A DNA stretch of 64,000 nucleotides. Origin: Spirosoma telluris. GTDB lineage: Bacteria > Bacteroidota > Bacteroidia > Cytophagales > Spirosomataceae. The position numbers were made by a program, and so were the translations under genes. Under the pieces are notes generated by a model that had not been told where the DNA came from, ran no database searches, and saw nothing but the letters and a program-made list of their open reading frames with translations. This document shows positions 21,644 to 31,480 of the stretch, in pieces. Positions within the stretch are counted from its first letter, which is position 1. Each line of letters opens with the position of its first letter. Where the stretch lies: the NCBI GenBank assembly GCA_003259005.1, contig QLII01000001.1:6873001-6937000 (forward strand). The letters are read 5' to 3'.

Positions 21644-23806
21644 TTACATATCGTTAGCGGTCGGTAATTGGATCAAAAACATGGCGCCTGCGCTCCCCTC
21701 GCTTTCCACTGTTAGGCTGCCCCCGTGACCTTTGGTGACAATATCATAACTCAAGCTCAAGCCCAGCCCCGTTCCTTCCCCAGTAGGCTTGGTGGTGAAA
21801 AAGGGCTGGAAGATCTTGGCTTTGACCGATTCAGGCATGCCCGTCCCGTTGTCGCTCACCCGGATTTCTACTCCCCAGCCCCTAAGGGGGGAGTAGCCCC
21901 TCCTGAGTCAAGCGCTCCCCCTTTAGGGGGCTGGGGGTAGTTTTCGTGCTAACCGTGACCCTAGGCTGGTAATCTGGCGAAGCCGTTGTCTGCTTTTCTT
22001 TGACAGCATAGAAGGCGTTGTTATACAGGTTCAACAACACCCGCCCGATCTCCTGCGGTACTACATCAATCAAACCTAGATCACGCTTAAAATCAGTGAT
22101 CAACTCCGCGTTAAATTCTTTGTCCTTAGCTTTTAGGCCGTGATAAGCCAGCTTGAGGTACTCATCCGCCAGCGCATTGAGGTCAGTGGGTCGTTTCTCG
22201 CCCGTGGAGCTGCGGGCGTGTTCCAACATGCCGCTGACAATGGCCGAAGCCCGTCCCCCGTGGTGGGCGATTTTCTGAAGGTTTTGCTGGAGGTCTTCCA
22301 GTAATTCATCTTCTAATCCTCCGTCTCTTACCCCTGTAACGCCAGTCCGGCCCTTCTCGCGTTCCTCCTTCAGCTCGGTGACCAGCTCAGCACTCACTTC
22401 CGAGAAATTATTGACGAAATTCAAGGGGTTCTGAATCTCGTGGGCAATACCCGCCGTGAGCTCCCCAGGCTGGCCATTTTCTCTTTCTGGATGAGTTGGG
22501 TTTGGGTGGCTTTTAGTTCGGCCAAGGATTGTTCTAATTGGTTACTCTTCTGGTTGATCTCCTCTTTCTGCCGTTGCAAGACGGTATTGGCTTTCTGTTT
22601 CTGCAAATAGCCAAAGACAATTAGGCCCAGCAAGGCCAGCAACAAACTAACACTGCCCAGCAGATAGGTTCGTTGTTGTTTTTGCTGTTGAAGTTGGACA
22701 ACTGAGAGCTGTTGTTCGAATTTGAACGCCGTTTCTTTTTTGTCGAAATCATATTGAAGGGTGGCGACGGCAATTTGGCTGCTGTTTCGCTGGTTGATGA
22801 CCAGGTCTTTGGTTTTGATGAAGTCTTGATAACTGGCTAAAGCGGCCTGTGGCTCACCCAGCGCTTCCTGAATCTGGCTCCGGGTTTGATAGGCTCGATA
22901 TAAGTAGGGTATATCGCCCAGTTCTTTGGCCAGCACGACGGCACTGTCGATATAAGCATTGGCTTTTTGTAACGTATGGGCTTTATCACTTCTCAACAGG
23001 GTAATTAAGAAAGTGGCGTTGCTGTCCGTGGCAATTTTTAAATACAGCTTACCAAGGTTGTTATAACCTCTTACTACTATTTGTTTGTTTCTATTGGCTT
23101 TACTCAGCTTCAGCCCGTTTTGCAGATAGGTGAGCGCTTGCGGATAATCGGCCAGATTGAGATAGCTCTGCCCCACGTTGTCAAAGTTCAATTCTTTTTC
23201 TGCACCTCGAAACCCCATGGCTTCATTTAGTTTCAGCGATTTTAGCCGATAGTCCAGCGCTTTGGCATACTCACCCTGTTGATTGTATACGCCACCTATG
23301 TTATTCAGCAAAAGCGCCACTCGTGCTTTATTTCCTAATTCCTCATAACCTTTCAGGGCTTTTTCATAGTTGGCTAAGGCCTGGGGATAATTGGCCAGGT
23401 TAACGTAAACTATACCTATACCGCCTGTTATGCCAGCGATCATGTATTTGTCTTTTAATTCTTCGGCTATTTTCAAGCCACTTAAGTAAGCCGTCAAAGC
23501 CTGGGGATAATCGGACTTATTTATGTAATTATTTCCTAAACTACCATAGGCGCCTGCCATGCCTTTTTTCCAGGTTAATTGCCTGGCCAGTGTTAATGAC
23601 TGGTTGGCATAGTTGATGCCTTCACTGGGGTTAATGCGGGAATAGCTACCACTTATCCAATACAGCAGCTTGACGCGGTTGGTGTCGGGTTTGGCTCTAG
23701 GCAATTCGGCCAGTAGCGAATCCAGCAGAGCTTGGCCTGCTTTGGGTTGGGCAAAGGCGGTGCTGTACGCCAGGCAGAGGAGGCAGGTGAGTAGAATTGG
23801 CTTCAT
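21644..23806 (-). CDS. TPR sensor histidine kinase 1 (frameshifted, palindromic insert)
   Basis: A signal peptide (MKPILLTCLLCLAYSTAFAQ) is followed by about seven tetratricopeptide repeats (GSLGNNYINKSDYPQALTAY and similar), one membrane helix (YLLGSVSLLLALLGLIVFGY), a coiled coil, and a HisKA/HATPase core: phospho-His in AGIAHEIQNP, N-box YNNAFYAV, DNGTGMP, and GEGTGLGLSLSY. The TPRs are predicted periplasmic and the kinase cytoplasmic. A one-base loss at about 22463-22466 breaks MASLGELTAG, and a palindromic element at 21871-21937 sits between VTVSTKTT and EIRVSDNGTG and puts the two sides out of frame. No response regulator is adjacent. It is the closest paralogue of kinase 4 (28792-30935). 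Confidence 0.8.
21871..21937. repeat. GC-rich palindromic element inside kinase 1
   Basis: The arms CTCCCCAGCCCCTAAGGGGG and CTCCCCCTTTAGGGGGCTGG are near-perfect reverse complements around a 21-base centre (21894-21914). The same element lies at the homologous codon of kinase 4 (29028-29095), and a divergent copy is intergenic at 44516-44582. Kinases 2 and 3 lack it. Confidence 0.85.
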
Positions 23807-23817
23807 GAAGTGTGGAG

Positions 23818-25821
23818 TTAACTAAGTAACTGAATAACAAATGTGGTGCCTTCGCCTTCCTGACTTTCTACGGTCAAGCTTCCGCCGTGTCCTTTGGTGA
23901 TAATGTCGTAGGAGAGCGACAAGCCTAGCCCCGTTCCTTCGCCGGTGGGCTTGGTGGTAAAGAATGGTTGAAAAATCTTGGCTTTGACCGACTCGGGAAT
24001 GCCTGTACCGTTGTCGCTCACCCGAATTTGAATAGTACGATTGAACTGAGTGGTGCTAATCGTTACCCTTGGTTGATAGCCAGTCTGGCCTTGCTGCTGC
24101 TTTTGCTGGACGGCGTAGAAGGCGTTGTTATAGAGGTTTAACAGCACCCGGCCAATCTCCTGAGGCACCACCTCGATGGGGCTTAATTCAGCCCCAAAGT
24201 TTGTTTTCAATTCAGTATTGAAATCTTTGTCTTTGACTCGCAGCCCATGAAAAGCAATCTTGAGATATTCATCGGCCAGGGCATTGAGGTTGATCGGTTG
24301 TTTCTCGCCTGTATTGGTGCGGGAGTGTTCCAACATGCCTCGCACGATGGCCGATGCCCGCCCGCCGTGGTGGGTGATCTTAATCAAGTTCTGAGTAAGG
24401 TCATCTAATAATTCCTCAATGAGTTCAGCGTCTCGTTGGGGCCTGGTTTCTTCTTCACGGAGTTCGCCAACTAATTCTGCGCTCACTTCCGAGAAGTTAG
24501 TAACGAAATTTAGGGGGTTTTGAATCTCGTGGGCGATGCCCGCCGTTAGCTCGCCCAGACTGGCCATTTTCTCTTTCTGGATCAGTTGGGTTTGGGTGGC
24601 TCGTAATTCGGTCAGGGCATTTTCGGCTTTAGTGCGCTGCTGGTGGATTTCGTCGCGCTGACGGTGGAGCAGTGCATTGGCCCGTTGTTTCTGCCGGTTG
24701 TTGCGGTACAGCGCCAACGCGATTACTCCCAGGACGGCTAATAGCCCGATGAAGATGTAAGTGCGGACGGTGCTTTGGTATTCGGCTTGGGCGGCTTCGA
24801 TTTCCTGAGCTTGTTGTTTTTCTTCAAACGTAAGGGACAGTAACTGCTTCATTTTGTCCTGACTGTACAGACTATCCTTGGCGGCCACTGCGGTTTCATA
24901 ATACCGCAGGGCTTCTGTATCGTTTTTGCCTTTATAAAGTTGGGTCAGTAGTTGGCTGCTTTGCAAAACAGCTTGAGGAGAAGCACTTTTTTGGCCATAC
25001 GATAAGGACAGTTTGGCATAGTGAAGGGCAGAATCTTTCCGAGTGGTTTTCTGGTAAAATGTTGCCAGCCGATAACAGACTTCATCCAAACCGAGGTAGG
25101 CATTTTGTTTATTCAGTACCGCAATGCTTTGTTTATAGAAGGAATAAGCCCGGTCCGGGTTGTTTTTGGACAAGGCTACATCCCCCGATAAATAGAGAAT
25201 AGTGCCAATCGATACGGGTCTATATTGTTTAGCCAATGGCAATGCCTGATTCAGATACGCACTCGCCGAGTCTAACTGATGTAGATTGTAATAGCAGCGG
25301 CCAATACCCAAAAAAAGGATGGGCTTTAAACCGAAATCTGGTTGAGCCATCGTTTTATACAAGGCATAAGCCTCCTGTAGTATCACCAGCCCTTGTCTCC
25401 ATTCTCCCTGTTTTGTATGTACCCCGGCAATGTTGTTCAGGACACCAGTTACATAGGTGGTATCGTTTAATTTGACAAAGAGTTCTTTAGCCTGATTATA
25501 TGCTTTTAATGCTTTGGCATAATTGCCTAGGTCGCCAAATGCGAGAGCCATTCGATTGAGTGCCTTTGCTTCACCTGCCCGATAGTTAAGCCTGCGGGAA
25601 AGCTCATAGGCTTGTTGGGCAAACAGATAGGTTGAGTCGGGTCTGGTGAGATAATATTGAGAGGCTAAAGCGTTGAATGTGTTCACCCGCGCGGTGTCAT
25701 AGGCCGTAACCGGCAAGGCGTTGAGTTTTTTTAGGAGCCTGTCCCGTACTACAATAGCTTGCGCCAGAGCAGCACTAATCGTCAAACAGAAAAGAAGGCA
25801 AATCAGTACAAGTCGTGGCAT
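23818..25821 (-). CDS. TPR sensor histidine kinase 2
   Basis: This is the only intact one of four tandem paralogues, about 667 aa. The start is placed at ATG 25821, where a signal peptide begins (MPRLVLICLLFCLTISAALA), not at the longer frame start of 25914. TPR repeats fill roughly residues 50-320. A membrane helix follows (TYIFIGLLAVLGVIALALY), then a coiled coil and the kinase core: GELTAGIAHEIQNP with the phospho-His, N-box LYNNAFYAV, DNGTGIP and GEGTGLGLSLSY. At the site where kinases 1 and 4 carry the palindrome this gene reads VTISTTQFNRTIQIRVSD. It lies 11 bp before the start of kinase 1, so the two are likely co-transcribed. The partner response regulator is not in the window. Confidence 0.9.
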   Translation of the reverse strand: MPRLVLICLLFCLTISAALAQAIVVRDRLLKKLNALPVTAYDTARVNTFNALASQYYLTRPDSTYLFAQQAYELSRRLNYRAGEAKALNRMALAFGDLGNYAKALKAYNQAKELFVKLNDTTYVTGVLNNIAGVHTKQGEWRQGLVILQEAYALYKTMAQPDFGLKPILFLGIGRCYYNLHQLDSASAYLNQALPLAKQYRPVSIGTILYLSGDVALSKNNPDRAYSFYKQSIAVLNKQNAYLGLDEVCYRLATFYQKTTRKDSALHYAKLSLSYGQKSASPQAVLQSSQLLTQLYKGKNDTEALRYYETAVAAKDSLYSQDKMKQLLSLTFEEKQQAQEIEAAQAEYQSTVRTYIFIGLLAVLGVIALALYRNNRQKQRANALLHRQRDEIHQQRTKAENALTELRATQTQLIQKEKMASLGELTAGIAHEIQNPLNFVTNFSEVSAELVGELREEETRPQRDAELIEELLDDLTQNLIKITHHGGRASAIVRGMLEHSRTNTGEKQPINLNALADEYLKIAFHGLRVKDKDFNTELKTNFGAELSPIEVVPQEIGRVLLNLYNNAFYAVQQKQQQGQTGYQPRVTISTTQFNRTIQIRVSDNGTGIPESVKAKIFQPFFTTKPTGEGTGLGLSLSYDIITKGHGGSLTVESQEGEGTTFVIQLLS

Positions 25822-26146
25822 GGATTGGGTGGCAAGCGGATGCAGACAGCCAAGGTAGTCAATTATAGTGCGGTAAGCTGAAGTAACAATTGGTATGTTA
25901 GGTAAGTCCGGCACCTTCGGCCTAATTGTTCACTCTTTCCGACCCCAGGGACTAGCCAGATCTTACCCGCACGAGGGTTTTTCTTACCAGACCTTGATCC
26001 GCTGGTCGGGAGTCTTATACATTCTCTCACCCGGTTGCACTGCTGAATCTCAGAAAAGGCTCCCAGTTGAGACGAAGGACCATTCATGTGTCTGCTTCAA
26101 ATTATGGGTGTTTTAGGAGACGAGGTTACGTATAGAAATCTGAATT
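25822..26146. other. Gap between kinases 3 and 2
   Basis: 325 bp on the minus-strand kinase array. I see no gene and no strong palindrome. The promoter of the kinase 2-kinase 1 pair probably lies here (inference). Confidence 0.35.
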
Positions 26147-28599
26147 TTACCGTTGGGGTAACTCCATGAAAAACGCGGTTCCTTCGCCCACTTGACTGTC
26201 AACTCGAAGCGTTCCCCCATGGCCTTTAGTGACTATATCGTAACTTAGCGATAGACCTAAGCCCGTGCCTTCGCCGGTGGGCTTGGTGGTAAAAAAAGGC
26301 TGGAAAATCTTGGCCTTCACTACGTCGGCAATGCCCGTCCCGTTGTCGCTCACTCGAATTTCAACATGCCCGTTGAACTGATAGGTGCTGACCGTTACCG
26401 TGGGCTGATAGGTAGCAGGGGCTGATTTCTGTTTTTCCCGCACGGCATAAAAGGCGTTGTTGTAGAGGTTCAACAGTACTCGCCCGATCTCCTGGGGTGC
26501 CACCTCGATGAGACCAACCTTAGGCCCGAAATCCGTATGTAGCTCAGCATTAAAGTCCTTGTCTTTGGCGCGCTGACCCTGAAACGAAATCTTGAGATAT
26601 TCATCCGCCAGCGCATTGAGGTCGGTCGGTCGTTTCTCACCGGTTTCGGTGCGGGCGTGTTCGAGCATACCCTTGACAATGGCTGACGCCCTGCCGCCGT
26701 GGTGGTGAATCTTTTGCAGGTTCTGCTTTAAATCGCCTAGCAGTTCTGCTTCCAGGTCGGTATCGCGATCGGGTTTGAGCTGTTCCTCTTCGAGTTCAGT
26801 GACCAACTCGGCACTCACTTCGGAGAAGTTGTTGACGAAGTTTAAGGGGTTTTGAATCTCGTGGGCGATGCCCGCCGTTAGTTCGCCCAAACTGGCCATT
26901 TTCTCTTTCTGGATCAGTTGGGTTTGGGTGGCTTTCAGTTCCGTCAGGGCCTGATTGAGCTGATCCCGCTGAGCTTGTAAAAGGGCATTGGCTTGTTGTT
27001 TATTGCGGTTGTTGCGATACAATACGGCCGCCAGACCAACCAGCAAGGCCAATACCGCCAAACTCGACAGCAGTAGTAACCGTTGCCGACGCGTCTCGGC
27101 TTGTTGTTCGGCCATCTGGTTCTGTAGGCGGGCGGCTTCCGCCTGTCGGAGCAGTTCCCGCCGACGGGTTGTCTCGATCTGAAGTTGTTTGTCTTTATTT
27201 AAGAGCGTGATCTGACTTTGGTTCCGATCCAGTTCATACCGCAGCTGAGTCGCTTTGGCCTGTTGGCTGAGGGCCATTCGACGGACCATTTCAGTTTGGA
27301 GTTGTTTGTCTTTGGTCAGCAGGGCAATCTGGTCTTGCTGGCGGCTCATCTGGTCACTGTATTGTATAACGGCCGCTTTTTGGGCGACGGCCTCGTTGTT
27401 GAGAGTATCCCGGTAGGCCATAAACCGGGTTTGGTACTGGTAAGCCTTTTCATACGCCTTCTGCTGGGCATAGGCCTGGGCTAAAAGCTCATTGGCGTCG
27501 CGCAAAGCAAGCAAATCTGGTTTCTCCAAAATAGCAAGTGACTGCCGACCGTAATAAACGGCACTATCGGCCTGGCCTACCCCCAGAAAATACCACCCTA
27601 ACCCCATAACGGAATAGTTAACAGCCCGGTTATTCCCAGCCTTTTTGGCCAGGGCTAGTACCCGATGGCCTTCGGCAAAGGTCTTGGGGTTACCCTGCCG
27701 CCCATAGGTATCAACCTGTAAGCTTTCAATCACGAGCTTGAGGAAGTCCTGCTTTGGAACTTGAGATGCATAACCCAGCGCTTGCTGAAGCACATCGCTC
27801 GCCTGGTCATACTGACCTATTCTTCGGTAGATTGCTCCCAAAAGGTACAAATTATAGGCTTGCGTACCTTCCATCGCAAACGAAGAACGCTTGGTTCTGA
27901 GTTTTTCACTGGCTATAAGGCTACCTTGTTTTTTGCTCGCTTGCTGGAGATACTTTAAGGCTTGCTCGTAATCGGCCAGTCGATAATAACTGCTACCAAG
28001 GGCAAACAAAGCAGATACTTCATCCCTAATGGATTTGGCTTCCTGGGCGATCCTGAGCGATTGTAAACTAAAGTGTAATGCCAGGGGTAGTTGCTAGCCC
28101 CATAAAATGAAGCCATATCCCTTGTCGCTTTCGCCACCAGCAAAGGCTGACCGGATGATTGGGCTACCTGGAGTGCTCGTTCATAATACGGAAATCTGTT
28201 CTTTAGCTCCTCCTCTATGCCAATAGATGATAAAATATCAACGAGGAGTCTCTTTTTTTTACTCTTTTCGGCAAGCGGTAGCGCCTGTTGCAACAGGGCC
28301 AGCCTCATCTTATTTTCGTTAAAGGGTTTTAGTCTAACCAGGTTAAGTAATGCAGATGCCTGGCCTTCCGGGTAATTCAAACGCCTGGCTATGGCCAGAA
28401 CCTGATTGGCGAGCGAATCCGTTAGACTTTCACTTGATTGTAGCTCTAAATTGAGTTCATTCAACCGATTCACCCGGAAGGTATCTATCTGGGGATGCTT
28501 TCGTAACACGGTACGTAGGCTATCGATCTTTTGGGTCTGCGCCAGGGTAGCACCAATCGGGAGCCAGATTAAGAGGCAAATCAGTATAAGTCGGGGCAT
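26147..28599 (-). CDS. TPR sensor histidine kinase 3 (one frameshift)
   Basis: A signal peptide (MPRLILICLLIWLPIGATLA) opens the 5' part, which encodes TPR repeats and runs to a stop at 27955. The overlapping frame 26147-28009 continues them (FALGSSYYRLADYEQALKYL). One added base at the G-run 28084-28087 (minus strand TACCCCTGG) joins them as NYPLALHFSLQSLRIAQEAK, giving about 817 aa. After the TPRs come long Q-rich coiled coils, a membrane helix (LLLLSSLAVLALLVGLAAVLY), and the kinase core with GELTAGIAHEIQNP, LYNNAFYAV, DNGTGIA and GEGTGLGLSLSY. Here the loop reads VTVSTYQFNGHVEIRVSD, without the palindromic insert. It is the longest of the four paralogues. Confidence 0.85.
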
Positions 28600-28640
28600 G
28601 GTATGGAAGTCAATTGAAAAATTGAATAAACTGATGAGTC

Positions 28641-28776
28641 ACTAGTGCTTTGGCAAACTAGATTCTAATGGATTCTCGGGGCCGCCCGCGTGGTAGATTC
28701 TTTTGATTATGTAGTAATTGATTATCAGTACGATAGAATCAAGAGAATCTATAAAAACTAAATTGGACGAGTACTA
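28641..28776. mobile_element. Single-unit copy of the ACTAG palindromic element
   Basis: It shares the left end with 19824-19867 (ACTAGTGCTTTGGCAAACTA then GATTCTAATGGATTCTCGGG) and the right end with 19967-19988 (CTAAATTGGACGAG). The middle differs and contains GAATC repeats. It lies between kinases 4 and 3. Confidence 0.7.
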
Positions 28777-28791
28777 GAAGGAATAGACGGG

Positions 28792-30935
28792 CTATCTTAA
28801 AAGGGGCCTGTTTGTCCCCGGCAAGTGAATCACGAAATCGGTACCTTCGCCCTCTACACTTTCCACCGTCAGGCTGCCTCCATGGCCTTTGGTGATAATG
28901 TCATAACTCAAACTCAGCCCTAAGCCGGTTCCTTCACCCGTGGGTTTGGTGGTGAAGAAGGGCTGAAAAATCTTGGCTTTGACCGATTCAGGCATGCCCG
29001 TCCCGTTGTCGCTCACCCGGATTTCTACCCCCCAGCCCCCTAAAGGGGGAGTAGCCCCTCCTGAGTCAAGCGCTCCCCCTTTAGGGGGCTGGGGGTAGTT
29101 TTCGTGCTGACCGTGACCGTCGGTTGGTAGCCTGACGGGGCGTTTGTTTGCTTTTGCTGGACGGCGTAGAAGGCGTTGTTATAGAGGTTCAGCAACACCC
29201 GCCCGATTTCCTGGGGAACTACCTCAACTACCTCCATCAAGCCCAAGTCACGCCCTAATTTCGTGATCAACTCCGCGTTAAATTCTTTGTCCTTAGCTTT
29301 TAGGCCGTGATAAGCCAGCTTGAGGTACTCATCCGCCAGCGCATTGAGGTCAGTGGGTCGTTTCTCGCCCGTGGAGCTGCGGGAGTGTTCCAACATGCCG
29401 CTGACAATGGCCGAAGCCCGGCCGCCATGGTGAGTGATTTTTTGAAGGTTTTGGGTCAAGTCGTCTAACAACTCACTAATCAGTTCAGGGTCTCGGTCCG
29501 CTTTCCTGTCTTCGTCACGAATCTCGCTGACTAACTCAGTACTCACCTCGGAGAAGTTGTTGACGAAGTTCAGGGGGTTCTGAATTTCGTGGGCTATACC
29601 GGCCGTGAGTTCGCCCAGACTGGCCATTTTCTCTTTCTGGATGAGTTGGGTTTGGGTGGCTTTCAGCTCAGCGAGGGATTGCTCTAATTGAAGGCTTTTC
29701 TGATGAATGACCGTATTCGCCTTTTGCTTTTGAGTATAGCCAAAGACCAGTAAGCCCAACAACACGCCTAGCAATCCCATACCTCCCAGCAGATAGGTTC
29801 GTTGTTGTTTTTGCTGTTGAAGTTGGACGGCTGAGAGCTGTTGTTCGAATTTGAACGCCGTTTCTTTTTTGTCGAACTCGTATTGAAGCGTGGCTGCCGC
29901 AATATTGCTGGTGTTTTGCTGATTAATGATTAGCTCTTTGGTTTTGATAAAGTCCTTGAAACTGGCAAAAGCAGCCTGCGGATCGCCCAGCGCTTCCAGG
30001 ATCTGACTCCGGGTTTGATAGGCTCGGTATAGGTAGTCTAGATCGCCCTGTTCTTTGGACAGCGCGACGGTACTGTCGATATAGGCGTTGGCTTTTTGTA
30101 ACGTATTCGCTTTATCACTTCTTAATAGGGTCTTCAAGAAAGTGGCGTTGCTGTCCGTGGCGATTTTCAAATACAGCTTACCGAGGTTACTGTAAACTCT
30201 TGTCAATAGGGCCTCATCTCTGTTTGTCTTACTCAGGTTCAGTCCTTTTTGTAGATAGGTGAGCGCTTTAGGATAGTCAGCCATATTAAGGTAGTCCAGC
30301 CCCAGGTTATTGAAACTGTTTTCATCTAGACTTTGAGATCCTATGTCTTTAAATAGTTTCACCGATTTTAGCTCATAGTCCAACGCTTTGGCATAGTCAC
30401 CTTGATTGCTGTATACGTAACCTACAATACTCAGAGCCGAAGCCAGCTTTTCTTTATCACCTAATTCCTCATATCCTTTCAGGGCTTTTTTAGAATAGAT
30501 TAAGGCTTGGGAATAGTTAGTCAGAAGCATATAAATGAAACCCACATTGCCAGTTAAGGCGCTAATCATGTTTTTGTCTTTTAGTTCTTCCGCTATTTTC
30601 AAACCACTCAAATAAGCCGTCAGGGCCTGGGGATAATCGGATTTCATGAGATATTGGTTTCCTAAAATAGTATAGGCGGATGCCATGCCTTTTTTCCAGG
30701 TCAATCGCCGGGCCAGTGCCAAAGCCTGACGGGCATAGTTGATCCCTTCACGGGATTTACTGTAATAATATTCATTGGTTATCCAATACAGCAGCCTAAA
30801 TCGGTTGGTATCGGTTTTCGCACGGGGCAGTTCGGTCAATAGCGAATCCAGCCGGGCTTGCCCTGCTTTGGGCTGGGCGAAGGCGGGCACTACGGTCACG
30901 CCGTATAACAGGCAAATCAGGATAAGTCGAAGCAT
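28792..30935 (-). CDS. TPR sensor histidine kinase 4 (palindromic insert shifts frame)
   Basis: The start is set at ATG 30935, where the signal peptide begins (MLRLILICLLYGVTVVPAFA), inside a frame open from 31016. TPR repeats closely match kinase 1 (PKAGQARLDSLLTELPRAKT, GSYPQALTAYLSGLKIAEEL-like units). The membrane helix is YLLGGMGLLGVLLGLLVFGY, and the kinase core contains GELTAGIAHEIQNP, LYNNAFYAV, DNGTGMP and GEGTGLGLSLSY. The palindromic element at 29028-29095 lies between VTVSTKTT and VEIRVSDNGTG; the frame stops inside it at 29040. One extra base in its C/G-run would make the insert an in-frame stretch and the protein about 714 aa. Long blocks are identical at DNA level to kinase 1, pointing to recent duplication or gene conversion. 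Confidence 0.8.
29028..29095. repeat. GC-rich palindromic element inside kinase 4
   Basis: Arms 29028-29051 and 29073-29095 (CCCCCAGCCCCCTAAAGGGG type) surround the same 21-base centre as the copy at 21871-21937, and the element sits at the homologous codon of the paralogous kinase. Confidence 0.88.
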
Positions 30936-31480
30936 ATGGCGGTGTGGTAGCAAGAGGCAGAGAGTTGTCAAGGTAACGCTAATAAAGTTGGAAACTTGAC
31001 AGCGGTAAGAAATCAATGAGTAGATAGACTTGATTCCTTACGTTCACCATTACTTTGTTACCCATGGACTTGACTGGCGGAGGATCCGCTTTGGTCGAGT
31101 CAAAGGTCTATCTCTTTGCGCAGGAGACCTGCCAGATTTGGGTCAATATATGTCTCAATTGGGTCATCCCAACGCCAGCGATCAGTTCAGACAGTACCTG
31201 TGCATCTAAGGGCATCTTACATGAACCAGTGGTAACCCCTTTAAAGACCAGGTGACGGCAGTTGCGATAGCTGTACGTTTCAATGTGGGCGTTCAGAAAA
31301 GGTTACCATTTCATGAGCGTTTTCAGCCTTATAAATTAATAGAGGTGATTGGTCAGTTAGCGCGAACAGCCGTTCACTTATTGAGGGATTAATTAAACTG
31401 ATTTATACGTAAAAAGGCACGAAGGCCACAAAGATAGTTTAATACCCCTGTGGCCTTCGTGCCTTTTTAGTTAATCAACT
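30936..31480. other. Gap holding a possible gene remnant and a terminator
   Basis: 545 bp between kinase 4 and the Gfo/Idh/MocA gene. An open plus-strand frame of 55 codons (31225-31392) reads RLPFHERFQPYKLIEVIGQL near its end, but it has no ATG and no family I can name; it may be a decayed gene. Another short frame (GDLPDLGQYMSQLGH, about 31126-31206) ends just before it. The right end holds the palindromic terminator at 31411-31468. The kinase 4 promoter probably lies near 30936-31050. Confidence 0.35.
31411..31468. terminator. Palindromic terminator, usable from both sides
   Basis: Arms 31411-31430 (AAAAAGGCACGAAGGCCACA) and 31449-31468 are perfect 20-bp reverse complements with an 18-base loop. 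Each arm starts or ends in a run of A/T, so RNA from either strand has a hairpin followed by U. It lies 12 bp past the stop of the minus-strand Gfo/Idh/MocA gene. Confidence 0.8.

Noticed and set aside
31055..31255. 66-codon plus-strand ORF in the kinase 4 / oxidoreductase gap
   Set aside because: No recognisable motif; shorter frames nearby look equally gene-like, so at best this is decayed sequence.
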